A DNA stretch of 64,000 nucleotides from Arenicola marina. Lineage: Eukaryota; Annelida; Polychaeta; Arenicolidae. Where the stretch lies: contig OZ025256.1 in assembly GCA_964019135.1 (NCBI GenBank), positions 36,366,035 through 36,430,034 on the forward strand. The letters are read 5' to 3'. The notes beneath the pieces are model-generated. The model searched no databases. It saw only the letters and a program-made list of their open reading frames with translations, and was not told the origin of the DNA. Both the position numbers and the translations under genes were made by a program. Of the stretch, positions 32,690 through 43,400 are shown one piece after another. Each line of letters opens with the position of its first letter. Position 1 is the stretch's first letter.

Positions 32690-35600
32690 CAAGACACCAG
32701 GCCCCCGCCCCCCCCCCCCCCCTCACTGCCAAGACACCAGACCCACCCACACTGCCAGGACACCAGACCCATCCTCATCGCCAGGACACCAGGCCCACCC
32801 TCACTGCTAGGAAACCAGACCCACCCTCACTGCCAGGACACCAGACCCACCCTAACTGCCAGGACACCAGGCCCACCCTCACTGCCAGACACCAGGGCCA
32901 CCCTCACTGCCAGGACACCAGACCCACCCTCACTGCCAGGACACCAGGCCCACACTCACTGCCAGGACAACAGACCCTCCCTCACTGCCAGGACACCAGG
33001 CCCACCCTCACTGCCAGGACACCAGGCCCACCCTCACTGCCAGGACACCAGACCCACCCTCACTGCCAGACACCAGGTCCACCCTCACTGCCAGGACACC
33101 AGGCCCACCCTCACTGCCAGACACCAGGGCCACCCTCACTGCCAGGACACCAGGCCCACCCTCACTGCCAGGACACCAGACCCACCCTCACTGCCAGACA
33201 CCATGTCCACCCTCACTGCCAGGACACCAGACCCTCCCTCACTGCCAGGACACCAGGCCCACCCTCACTGCCAGGACACCAGGCCCACCCTCACTGCCAG
33301 GACACCAGACCCACCCTCACTGCCAGACACCAGGTCCACCCTCACTGGCAGGACCCCAGGCCCATCCTCACTGCCAGACACCAGGGCCACCCTCACTGCC
33401 AGGACACCAGACCCACCCTCACTGCCAGGACACCAGGCCCACACTCACTGCCAGGACAACAGACCCTCCCTCACTGCCAGGACACCAGGCCCACCCTCAC
33501 TGCCAGGACACCAGGCCCACCCTCACTGCCAGGACACCAGACCCACCCTCACTGCCAGACACCAGGTCCACCCTCACTGCCAGGACACCAGGCCCACCCT
33601 CACTGCCAGACACCAGGGCCACCCTCACTGCCAGGACACCAGGCCCACCCTCACTGCCAGGACACCAGACCCACCCTCACTGCCAGACACCATGTCCACC
33701 CTCACTGCCAGGACACCAGACCCTCCCTCACTGCCAGGACACCAGGCCCACCCTCACTGCCAGGACACCAGGCCCACCCTCACTGCCAGGACACCAGACC
33801 CACCCTCACTGCCAGACACCAGGTCCACCCTCACTGGCAGGACCCCAGGCCCACCCTCACTGCCAGACACCAGGGCCACCCTCACTGCCAGGGCACCAGG
33901 CCGACCCTCACTGCCAGGACACCAGTCCCACACTCACTGCCAGGACACCAGGCCCACCCTCACTGCCAGGACACCAGGCCCTCCCTCACTGCCAGGACAC
34001 CAGACCCACCCTCACTGCCAGACACCAGGCCCACACTCACTGCCAGGACACCAGGCCCACCCTCACTGCCAGACACTAGGCCCACACTCACTGCCAGGAC
34101 ACCAGGCCCACCCTCACTGCCAGACACCAGACCCACCCTTACTGCCAGGACACAAGACCCACTCTCACTGCCAGGACACCAGACCCACCCTTACTGCCAG
34201 GACACCAGACCCACCCTCACTGCTAGGACACCAGGCCCACCCTCACTGCCAGGACACCAGGCCCACCCTCACTGCCAGGACACCAGGCCCACCCTCACTG
34301 CCAGACACCAGTCCCACACTCACTGCCAGGACACCAGGCCCACCCTCACTGCCAGACACCAGGCCCACACTCACTGCCAGGACACCAGGCCCACCCTCAC
34401 TGCCAGACACCAGACCCACCCTTACTGCCAGGACACAAGACCCACTCTCACTGCCAGGACACCAGACCCACCCTTACTGCCAGGACACCAGACCCACCCT
34501 CACTGCCAGGACACCAGGCCCACCCTCACTACCAGGCCCACCCTCACTGCCAGGGCACGAGGCCCACCCTCACTGCCAGGACATCAGGCCCACCCTCACT
34601 GCCAGACACCAGGCCCACCCTCACTGCCAGGACACCAGGCCCACCCTCATTGCCAGACACCAGGCCCACCTTCACTGCCAGGACACCAGGCCCACCCTCA
34701 CTGCCAGGACACCAGACCCACCCTCACTGCCAGGACACCAGACCCACCCTCACTGCCAGGACACCACACCCACCCTCACTGCCAGGCCCAACCTCACTGC
34801 CAGGACACCAGGCCCACCGCACTACCACGACACTAAGCCCACCTTCACTGCCAGGACACCAGGCCCACCCTCACTACCAGGTCCACCCTCACTGCCAGGA
34901 CACCAGGCCCACTTTCACTGCCAGGACACCAGGCCCACCCTCACTGCCAGGACACCAGGCCCACCCTCACTGCCAGGACACCAGACCCACCCTCACTGCC
35001 AGGACACCAGGCCTACCCTCACTGCCAGGACACCAGACCCACCCTCACCGCCAGGACACCAGGCCCACCCTCACTGCCAGGACACCAGACCCACCCTTAC
35101 TGCCAGGACACCAGGCCTACCCTCACTGCCAGGACACCAGGCCCACCCTCACTGCCAGGACACCAGGCCCACCCTCACTGTCAGGACACCAGACCCACCC
35201 TCACTGCCAGGACACCAGACGCACCCTCACTGCCAGACACCAGGCCCACCCTCACTGCCAGGACACCAGGCCCACCCTCACTGCCAGACACCAGGCCCAC
35301 CCTCACTGCCAGGACACCAGGCCCACCCTCACTGCCAGGACACCAGGCCCACCCTCACTGCCAGGACACAAGACCCATCCTCACTGCCAGAACACTAGAC
35401 CCACCCTCACTGCCAGGACACCAGACCCACCCTCACTGCCAGGCCCAACCTCACTGCCAGGACACCAGGCCCACCCTCACTGCCAGGACACCAGGCCCAC
35501 CCTCACTGCCAGGACACCAGGCCCACCCTCACTACCAGGCCCACCCTCACTGCCAGGACACCAGGCCCACCCTCACTGCCAGGACACCAGGCCCACCCTC

Positions 35601-37850
35601 ACTGCCAGGACACCAGGCCCACCCTCACTGCCAGGACACCAGGCCCACCCTCACTGCCAGGACACCAGACCCACCTTCACTGCCAGGACACCAGACCCAC
35701 CCTCACTGCCAGGACACCAGACCCACCCTCACTGCCAGGCCCAACCTCACTGCCAGGACACCAGGCCCACCCGCACTACCACGACACTAAGCCCACCTTC
35801 ACTGCCAGGACACCAGACCCACCCTCACTGCCAGGACACCAGACCCACCCTCACTGCCAGGACACCCGACCCACCCTCACTGCCAGGCCCAACCTCACTG
35901 CCAGGACACCAAGCCCACCCGCACTACCACGACACTGAGCCCACCTTCACTGCCAGGACACCAGGCCCACCCTCACTACCAGGCCCACCCTCACTGCCAG
36001 GACACCAGGCCCACCCTCACTGCCAGGACACCAGGCCCACCCTCACTGCCAGAACACCAGGCCCACCCTCACTGCCAGGACACCAGGCCCACTCTCACTG
36101 TCAGGACACCAGACCCACCCTCACTGCCAGGACACCAGGCCCACCCTCATTGCCAGGACACCATGCCCACCCTCACTGCCAGGACATCAGACTCACCCTT
36201 ACTGCCAGGACACACTCACTGCCAGGACACCAGACCCACCCTCACTGCCAGGACACCAGGCCCACCCTCACTGCCCGGGACACCAGACCCACCCTCACTG
36301 CCAGGACACCAGACCCACCCTCACTGCCAGGACACCAGACCCACCCTCACTGCCAGGACACCAGACCCACCCTCGCTGCCAGGCCCACCCTCACTGCCAG
36401 GACACCAGGCCCACCCTCACTGCCAGACACCAGACCCACCCTCACTGCCAGGACACCGGGCTCACACTCACTGCCAGGACACCAGGCCCACCCTCACTGC
36501 CCGGCCCACCCTCACTGCCAGGACACCAGCCCACCCTCACTGCCAGGACACCAGACCCACCCTCACTGCCAGGACACCAGACCCACCCTCACTGCCAGGA
36601 CACCAGACCCACCCACACTGCCAGGACACCAGGCCCACCCTTACTGCCAGGACACCAGACCCACCCTCACTGCCAGGACACCAGGCCCACCCTCACTGCC
36701 AGGACACCAGGCCCACCCTCACTGCCAGACACCAGACCCACCCTCACTGCCAGGACAACAGGCCCGCCCTCACTGCCAGGACACCAGGCCCACCCTCACT
36801 GCCAGACACCAGACCCACCCTCACTGCCAGGACAACAGGCCCGCCCTCACTGCCAGGACACCAGACCCACCCTCACTGCCAGGACACCAGACCCACCCAC
36901 ACTGCCAGGACACCAGACCCACCCTCACTGCCAGGACATCAGACTCACCCTTACTGCCAGGACACACTCACTGCCAGGACACCAGACCCACCCTCACTGC
37001 CAGGACACCAGGCCCACCCTCACTGCCCGGGACACCAGACCCACCCTCACTGCCAGGACACCAGACCCACCCTCACTGCCAGGACACCAGACCCACCCTC
37101 ACTGCCAGGACACCAGACCCACCCTCGCTGCCAGGCCCACCCTCACTGCCAGGACACCAGGCCCACCCTCACTGCCAGACACCAGACCCACCCTCACTGC
37201 CAGGACACCGGGCTCACACTCACTGCCAGGACACCAGGCCCACCCTCACTGCCCGGCCCACCCTCACTGCCAGGACACCAGCCCACCCTCACTGCCAGGA
37301 CACCAGACCCACCCTCACTGCCAGGACACCAGACCCACCCTCACTGCCAGGACACCAGACCCACCCACACTGCCAGGACACCAGGCCCACCCTTACTGCC
37401 AGGACACCAGACCCACCCTCACTGCCAGGACACCAGGCCCACCCTCACTGCCAGGACACCAGGCCCACCCTCACTGCCAGACACCAGACCCACCCTCACT
37501 GCCAGGACAACAGGCCCGCCCTCACTGCCAGGACACCAGGCCCACCCTCACTGCCAGACACCAGACCCACCCTCACTGCCAGGACAACAGGCCCGCCCTC
37601 ACTGCCAGGACACCAGACCCACCCTCACTGCCAGGACACCAGACCCACCCACACTGCCAGGACACCAGGCCCACCCTTACTGCCAGGACACCAGACCCAC
37701 CCTCACTGCCAGGACACCAGGCCCACCCTCACTGCCAGGACACCAGGCCCACCCTCACTGCCAGACACCAGACCCACCCTCACTGCCAGGACAACAGACC
37801 CGCCCTCACTGCCAGGACACCAGACCCACCCTCACTGCCAGGACAACAGT
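32690..37850. repeat. 25/26-bp array, about 200 units
   Basis: Units are CCAGGACACCAGACCCACC plus CTCACTG (26 bp) or CCAGACACCAGGCCCACC plus CTCACTG (25 bp), with GAC/GGC alternation and shortened units lacking the GGACACC part. A C-run precedes the first units (32701-32720). Higher-order copies include a 489-bp period (landmark CCATGTCC at 33201 and 33690) and a 752-bp direct duplication (GGACATCAGACTC at 36182 and 36934; CTGCCCGGGA at 36271 and 37023; CACCGGG at 36454 and 37206). The plus strand is C-rich and stop-poor, so frames of 731 and 1,134 codons run through in rotating register (TLTARTPDPPSLPGHQ). They are not supported as genes. Confidence 0.96.
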
Positions 37851-38379
37851 CGGACCGTCACTGCGATCGATTTGGCCATAACTATAGATGCCGCCCTATT
37901 TAGGTGTCCTTTATTTGAGTTACGTCACGCAGTTATAAATCTCCAGAAGTCTCCAGTTTGTGGACGCCAGGGCCATCAGTGCATGAGATATCCTCCCGTG
38001 GAATTGAACCACACTTCGTTCTGTTATACCTGGTGTTCCACTACAAGGGAGTGAAGTAGACGTGTGCAATAGGACCTGTCATGTCACATAGCAACACCTA
38101 CTGTCGCGCGGCGAGGCGTCGCCATCAATGTCAAGGAACAAGATGGGCCGTCGCGGTGGGCGCCGCCAGTCACATCGCCACAAACTTGAAGAGTACGCCT
38201 GTGTACGATATAGTGTCTTGGGCTGATGCCCCACAGACCCGATCGATACTGTATATCATTAAGCATCCGAGGAACGCTTCACAGAAATTGCCACGTCAAC
38301 GTAAACTTTGAGTGTTTCATTGCTGTCGGCGAGACCTAATCGAAAACTGCGAAGGGGTATTTCATACCTGTTACCCTCT
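37851..38379. other. Unique spacer
   Basis: About 530 bp of non-repetitive sequence. It includes one TTACGTCACG CRE-like word at about 37920. No open frame over 80 codons that is not shared with the flanking arrays, and no recognised element. Confidence 0.5.
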
Positions 38380-39400
38380 TGGTCTGTCTTCTGGGTCTGT
38401 TCTCTGGGTCTTTTATCTTGGTCTGGGGTCTGGGTCTGTCCTCTGGGTCTGTTAGCTGGGTCAGTCCTCTGTGTCTGTCCTCTGGGTCTGTTAGCTGGGT
38501 CTGTCCTCTGTGTCTGTCCTCTGTGTCTGTCCTCTGTGTCTGCCCTCTGGGTGTGTCCTCTGGGTCTGCCCTCTGGGTGTGTCCTCTGGGTCTGTTCTTT
38601 GGGTCTGTTAGCTGGGTCTGTCCTCTGGGTCTGTTCTCTTGGTCTGTTAGCTGGGTCTGTCCTCTGGGTCTGTTCTCTGGGTGTGTTAGCTGGGTGTGTC
38701 CTCTGGGTCTGCCCTCTGGGTGTGTCCTCTGGGTCTGTCCTTTGGGTCTGTTAGCTGGGTCTGTCCTCTGGGTCTGTTCTCTGGGTCTGTTAGCTGGGTC
38801 TGTCCTCTGGGTCTGTTCTCTGGGTCTGTTAGCTGGGTGTGTCCTCTGGGTCTGCCCTCTGGGTGTGTCCTCTGGGTCTGTCCTTTGGGTCTGTTCTCTG
38901 GGTCTGTCCTCTGGGTCTGTCCTCTGGGTCTGTCCTCTGGGTCTGTTCTCTGGGTCTGTCCTCTGGGTCTGTCCTCTGGGTCTGTCCTCTGGGTCTGTTC
39001 TCTGGATCTGTCTTCTGGATCTGTCCTCTGGGTCTGTTCTCTGGATCTGTCTTCTGGATCTGTCCTCTGGGTCTGTTAGCTGGGTCTGTCTTCTGGGTCT
39101 GTCTTTTGTGTCTGTTATTTGGGTCTGTCCTCTTAGTCTGTCTTTTTGGTCTGCCCTCTTAGGTCTGTTATCTAGGTCTGTCCTCTTAGTGTGTCCTTTT
39201 GGTCAGCCTTTTTGGGGCTGTCATCTTGGTCTGTCCTCTTAGTCTGTCCTTGTGGTCTACCCTTTTGGGTATGCCCACAGGGTCTGTTCTCTGGGTCTGT
39301 CCTCTGGGTCTGTCCTCTGGGTCTGTCCTCCGGGTCTGTCATCTGGGTCTGTCCTCTGAGTGTGTCATCTTGGTCTCTGGGTCTGTCATTAGTAAGCTAC
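38380..39400. repeat. 13-bp array, about 78 units
   Basis: The unit is GGGTCTGTCCTCT with variants GGGTCTGTTAGCT, GGGTCTGTTCTCT and GGGTGTGTCCTCT. A nested period of 39 bp (three units) and a 143-bp higher-order repeat (11 units) are visible; the block starting GGGTGTGTCCTCTGGGTCTG begins at 38549, 38692 and 38835. From about 39090 the units decay (CTTAGTCTGTCTTTTTGG). The plus strand is nearly free of A. Frames repeating hydrophobic VCPLGLSSGS arise from this composition and would be mistaken for a membrane protein; no gene is supported. Confidence 0.95.
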
Positions 39401-39998
39401 CAGTGATTTATAAATACTGCCGCGCGGGTCATATTCATATTCATCGTACGCATGCATTTTTGTCGTTTGTTATGGTAAAAGTAATAAAAGTAATGCGTGG
39501 TGGTGACTGGTTCTTTGCATACGCTACATAGATGTGACTGTTACTGCTTAGATATGTCAAAGTATGTCTCATGGTAGCGACGTCCACTACCTTTCCTTAA
39601 CAACTAAAGACGTGATCATGCACGTTTCTCTGGGATTGTTCCGTTTACTCTAAATGTACTCCTGGTGCTGATGACAACTAGGTGTTGTTCATGAGCCGCG
39701 TGTAAAACCAAAACACCCGTTATATCACGTAATAGATGAATTTCCTTTTTATCTCCAAATTTGAGAATCACATTACATATTTTTTTGCGGCGACGGTGAT
39801 GGGTATATTCCGTGTTAGGGACGAAGAGACATGTGACTGCGAACAGCGATTCACGGGGATTTGGTGGCTGGTGACCGCGCTGTTCCCGGGCCGCTAGGAT
39901 GACCCTGATCTCTACGACATTGTGAAGCAACAGTAAAGCGGAAAAACAATAAGAAGCTTTCACTGATGTTCCGCGGCCTGTGGTCTGCGGAGCGTGGT
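39401..39998. other. Unique spacer with an uncharacterised minus-strand frame
   Basis: Non-repetitive, moderate AT. A minus-strand open frame (39616-40401, 261 codons) begins in the adjacent GC-rich array (repeating GLASPHPAP) and continues about 120 codons through this unique part, including CFSALLLLHNVVEIRVILAA and an RRRKK basic patch. I recognise no family, and the N-terminal half is plainly array-derived. Most likely a chance frame; a small exon cannot be excluded. Confidence 0.4.
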
Positions 39999-40340
39999 GA
40001 TGGTAGTGGTGGGGGGAGGCAAGGCCGGGGGCTGGGTGGGGGGAGGCGAGGCCGGGTGCTGGGTGGGGGGAGGCAAGGCCGGGGGCTGGGTGGGGGGAGG
40101 CGAGGCCGGGTGCTGGGTGGGGGGAGGCGAGGCCGGGTGCTGGGTGGGGGGAGGCGAGCCCGGGTGCTGGGTGGGGGAAGGCGAGGCCGGGTGCTGGGTG
40201 GGGGAAGGCGACGCCGGGTGTTGGGGGGGGGAGGCCGGCTAGTGGGTGTGGGGGTAGGGGAGGCCGTGTGGCGTTTGGGGGTGGTGAGGCCTGGAGGTGG
40301 GTTGGGGGGAGGCGAGGCCGGATGGTGAGGGGAGGGGGGG
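39999..40340. repeat. GC-rich 27-bp array, about 8 clear units plus decayed flank
   Basis: Units are GGTGGGGGGAGGCGAGGCC followed by GGGTGCTG. Alternate units carry AGGCAAGGCC and GGGGGCTG. About eight units to 40225 are regular, then the pattern decays to 40340, where a G-run of about ten occurs. G-runs of three to six with short spacers make it G-quadruplex-prone on the plus strand. It shares the 27-bp period with arrays A and B but no convincing sequence similarity. Confidence 0.93.
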
Positions 40341-40411
40341 GGGGGTGGCACGCAAGCCCGCTGGGGTCGCGAGGATGGGCTCTCATGTTCAAGTACCCCA
40401 AGGCTAGAACA
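40341..40411. other. Short junction sequence
   Basis: About 70 bp of non-repetitive sequence between the GC-rich array and the first 20-bp units. The word AGGCTAGAACACTCAGGTCT at 40401-40420 already resembles a degenerate 20-bp unit. Confidence 0.5.
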
Positions 40412-43400
40412 CTCAGGTCTCGGTCGGTCTAGCCAGGTTGCGGTCGGTCTAGCCAGGTTTCGGCCGGTCTAGCCAGGTATCGGTCGGTCTAGCTAGGTCT
40501 CGGGCGGTCTAGCCAGGTCTCGGGCGGTCTAGCCAGGTTGCGGTCGGTCTAGCCAGGTTTCGGCCGGTCTAGCCAGGTATCGGTCGGTCTAGCTAGGTCT
40601 CGGTCGGTCTAGCCAGGTCTCGGGCGGTCTAGTCAGGTTTCGGTCGGTCTAGCCAGGTTTCGGCCGGTCTAGCCAGGTATCGGTCGGTCTAGCTAGGTCT
40701 CGGTCGGTCTAGCCAGGTCTCGGGCGGTCTAGTCAGGTTTCGGTCGGTCTAGCCAGGTTTCGGCCGGTCTAGCCAGGTCTCGGTCGGTCTAGCCAGGTCT
40801 CGGTTGGTCTAGCCAGCTCTCGGTCAGTCTAGCCAGGTCTCGATCGGTCTAGCTAGGTCTCGGGAGGCCTAGCCAGGTCTCGGTTGGTCTAGCTAGGTCT
40901 CGGGCGGCCTAGCCAGGTCTCGGTTGGTCTAGCCAGCTCTCGGTCGGTCTAGCCAGATCTCGGTCGGTCTAGCAAGGTCTCGATCGGTCTAGCTAGGTCT
41001 CTTGCGGTCTAGCCAGGTCTCGGTCGGTCTAGCCAGGTCTCGGTCGGTCTAGCCAGGTCTCGGTCGGTCTAGCCAGGTCTCGGCCGGTCTAGCCAGGTCT
41101 CGGTCGGTCTAGCCAGGTCTCGGTCGGTCTAGCCAGGTCTCGGGCGGCCTAGCCAGGTCTCGGTTGGTCTAGCCAGCTCTCGGTCGGTCTAGCCAGGTCT
41201 CGATCGGTCTAGCTAGGTGTCTTGCGGTCTAGCCAGGTCTCGGTCGGTCTAGCCAGGTCTCGGTCGGTCTAGCCAGGTCTCGATCGGTCTAGCTAGGTCT
41301 CTTGCGGTCTAGCCAGGTCTCGGTCGGTCTAGCCAGGTCTCGGTCGGTCTAGCCAGGTCTCGGTCGGTCTAGTCAGGTTTCGGTCGGTCTAGCCAGGATT
41401 CGGCCGGTCTAGCTAGGTCTCTTGCGGTCTAGCCAGGTCTCTTGCGGTCTAGCCAGGTCTCGGTCGGTCTAGCCAGGTTTCGGTCGGTCTAGCCAGGTTT
41501 CGGTCGGTCTAGTCAGGTTTCGGTCGGTCTAGTCAGGTTTCGGTCGGTCTAGCCAGGTCTCTTGCGGTCTAGCCAGGTCTCGGTCGGTCTAGCCAGGTCT
41601 CGGTCTGTCTAGCCAGGTCTCGTTCGGTCTAGCCAGGTCTCGATCGGTCTAGCTAGGTCTCGGGCGGCCTAGCCAGGTCTCGGTTGGTCTAGCCAGCTCT
41701 CGGTCGGTCTAGCCAGGTCTCGATCGGTCTAGCTAGGTCTCGGGCGGCCTAGCCAGGTCTCGATTGGTCTAGCTAGGTCTCGGGCGGCCTAGCCAGGTCT
41801 CGGTTGGTCTAGCCAGCTCTCGGTCGGTCTAGCCAGGTCTCGATCGGTCTAGCTAGGTCTCTTGCGGTCTAGCCAGGTCTCGGTCGGTCTAGCCAGGTCT
41901 CGGTCTGTCTAGCCAGGTCTCGGTCGGTCTAGCCAGGTCTCGATCGGTCTAGCTAGGTCTCGGGCGGTCTAGCCAGGTTTCGGTCGGTCTAGCTAGGTCT
42001 CGGTTGGTCTAGCCAGGTCTCGGTTGGTCTAGCCAGGTCTCGATCGGTCTAGCTAGGTTTCGGTCGGTCTAGCCAGGTCTCGGTCGGGACTATCCAGGTC
42101 TCGAACGGTCTAGCCAGGTCTCGACCGGTCTAGCTAGGTTTCGGTCGGTCTAGGCACGTATCGGTCGGTCTAGCTAGGTCTCGGGCGGTCTAGCCAGGTC
42201 TCGGTTGGTCTAGCCAGCTCTCGGTCAGTCTAGCCAGGTCTCGATCGGTCTAGCTAGGTTTCGGTCGGTCTAGCCAGGTTTCGATCGGTCTAGCTAGGTT
42301 TCGGTCGGTCTAGGCAGGTATCGGTCGGTCTAGCTAGGTCTCGGGCGGCCTAGCCAGGTCTCGGTTGGTCTAGCCAGCTCTCGGTCGGTCTAGCTAGGTC
42401 TCTTGCGGTCTAGCCAGGTCTCGGTCGGTCTAGCCAGGTCTCTGTCGGTCTAGCCAGGTCTCGTTCGGTCTAGCTAGGTCTCGGGCGGTCTAGCCAGGTC
42501 TCGGTTGGTCTAGCCAGCCCTTGGTCGGTCTAGCCAGGTCCCGGTCGTTCTAGCTAGATCTGGGTCGGTCTAGCCAGGTCGCGGTCGGTCTAGCTAGGTC
42601 TCGGGCGGTCTAGCCAGGTCTCGCTCGGTCTAGCCAGGTCTCGGTCGGCCTAGCTAAGTCCCGGTCAGTCTAGCTAGGTCTCGGTTGGTCTAGCCAGGTC
42701 TGGGTCGGTCTAGCCAGGTTTGGGTCGGTCTAGCCAGGTCGCGGTCGGTCTAGCTAGGTCTCGGTCGGTCTAGCCAGGTCTCGATCGGTCTAGCTAGGTC
42801 TCTTGCGGTCTAGCCAGGTCTCGGTCGGTCTAGCCAGGTCTCGGTCGGTCTAGCCAGGTCTCGATCGGTCTAGCTAGGTCTCTTGCGGTCTAGCCAGGTA
42901 TCGGTCGGTCTAGCCAGGTCTCGGTCGGTCTAGCCAGGTCTCGGTCGGTCTAGTCAGGTTTCGGTCGGTCTAGCCAGGTTTCGGCCGGTCTAGCTAGGTC
43001 TCTTGCGGTCTAGCCAGGTCTCTTGCGGTCTAGCCAGGTCTCGGTCGGTCTAGCCAGGTCTCGGTCGGTCTAGCCAGGTCTCGGTCGGTCTAGTCAGGTT
43101 TCGGTCGGTCTAGTCAGGTTTCGGTCGGTCTAGCCAGGTTTCGGTCGGTCTAGCTAGGTCTCTTGCGGTCTAGCCAGGTTTCGGTCGGTCTAGCCAGGTC
43201 TCGGTCGGTCTAGCCAGGTCTCGGTCGGTCTAGCCAGGTCTCGGTCGGTCTAGCCAGGTCTCGGTCGGTCTAGCTAGGTCTCGGGTGGTCTAGCCAGGTC
43301 TCGGTTGGTCTAGCCAGCTCTCGGTCAGTCTAGCCAGGTCTCGATCGGTCTAGCTAGGTCTCGGGAGGCCTAGCCAGGTCTCGGTTGGTCTAGCTTGGTC

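Noticed and set aside
32690..38054. A 1,134-residue Pro/His/Cys-rich protein in the 26-bp array
   Set aside because: 26-bp and 25-bp units mix, so the register changes constantly; the plus strand is simply stop-poor.
38308..39242. A multi-pass membrane protein (VCPLGLSSGS repeats)
   Set aside because: Hydrophobicity comes from a T/G/C-only 13-bp repeat, and overlapping frames all look the same.
39616..40401. A 261-residue minus-strand gene
   Set aside because: Its first half is the GC-rich 27-bp array. The remainder matches no family known to me and has no gene signals; mentioned under the spacer only.
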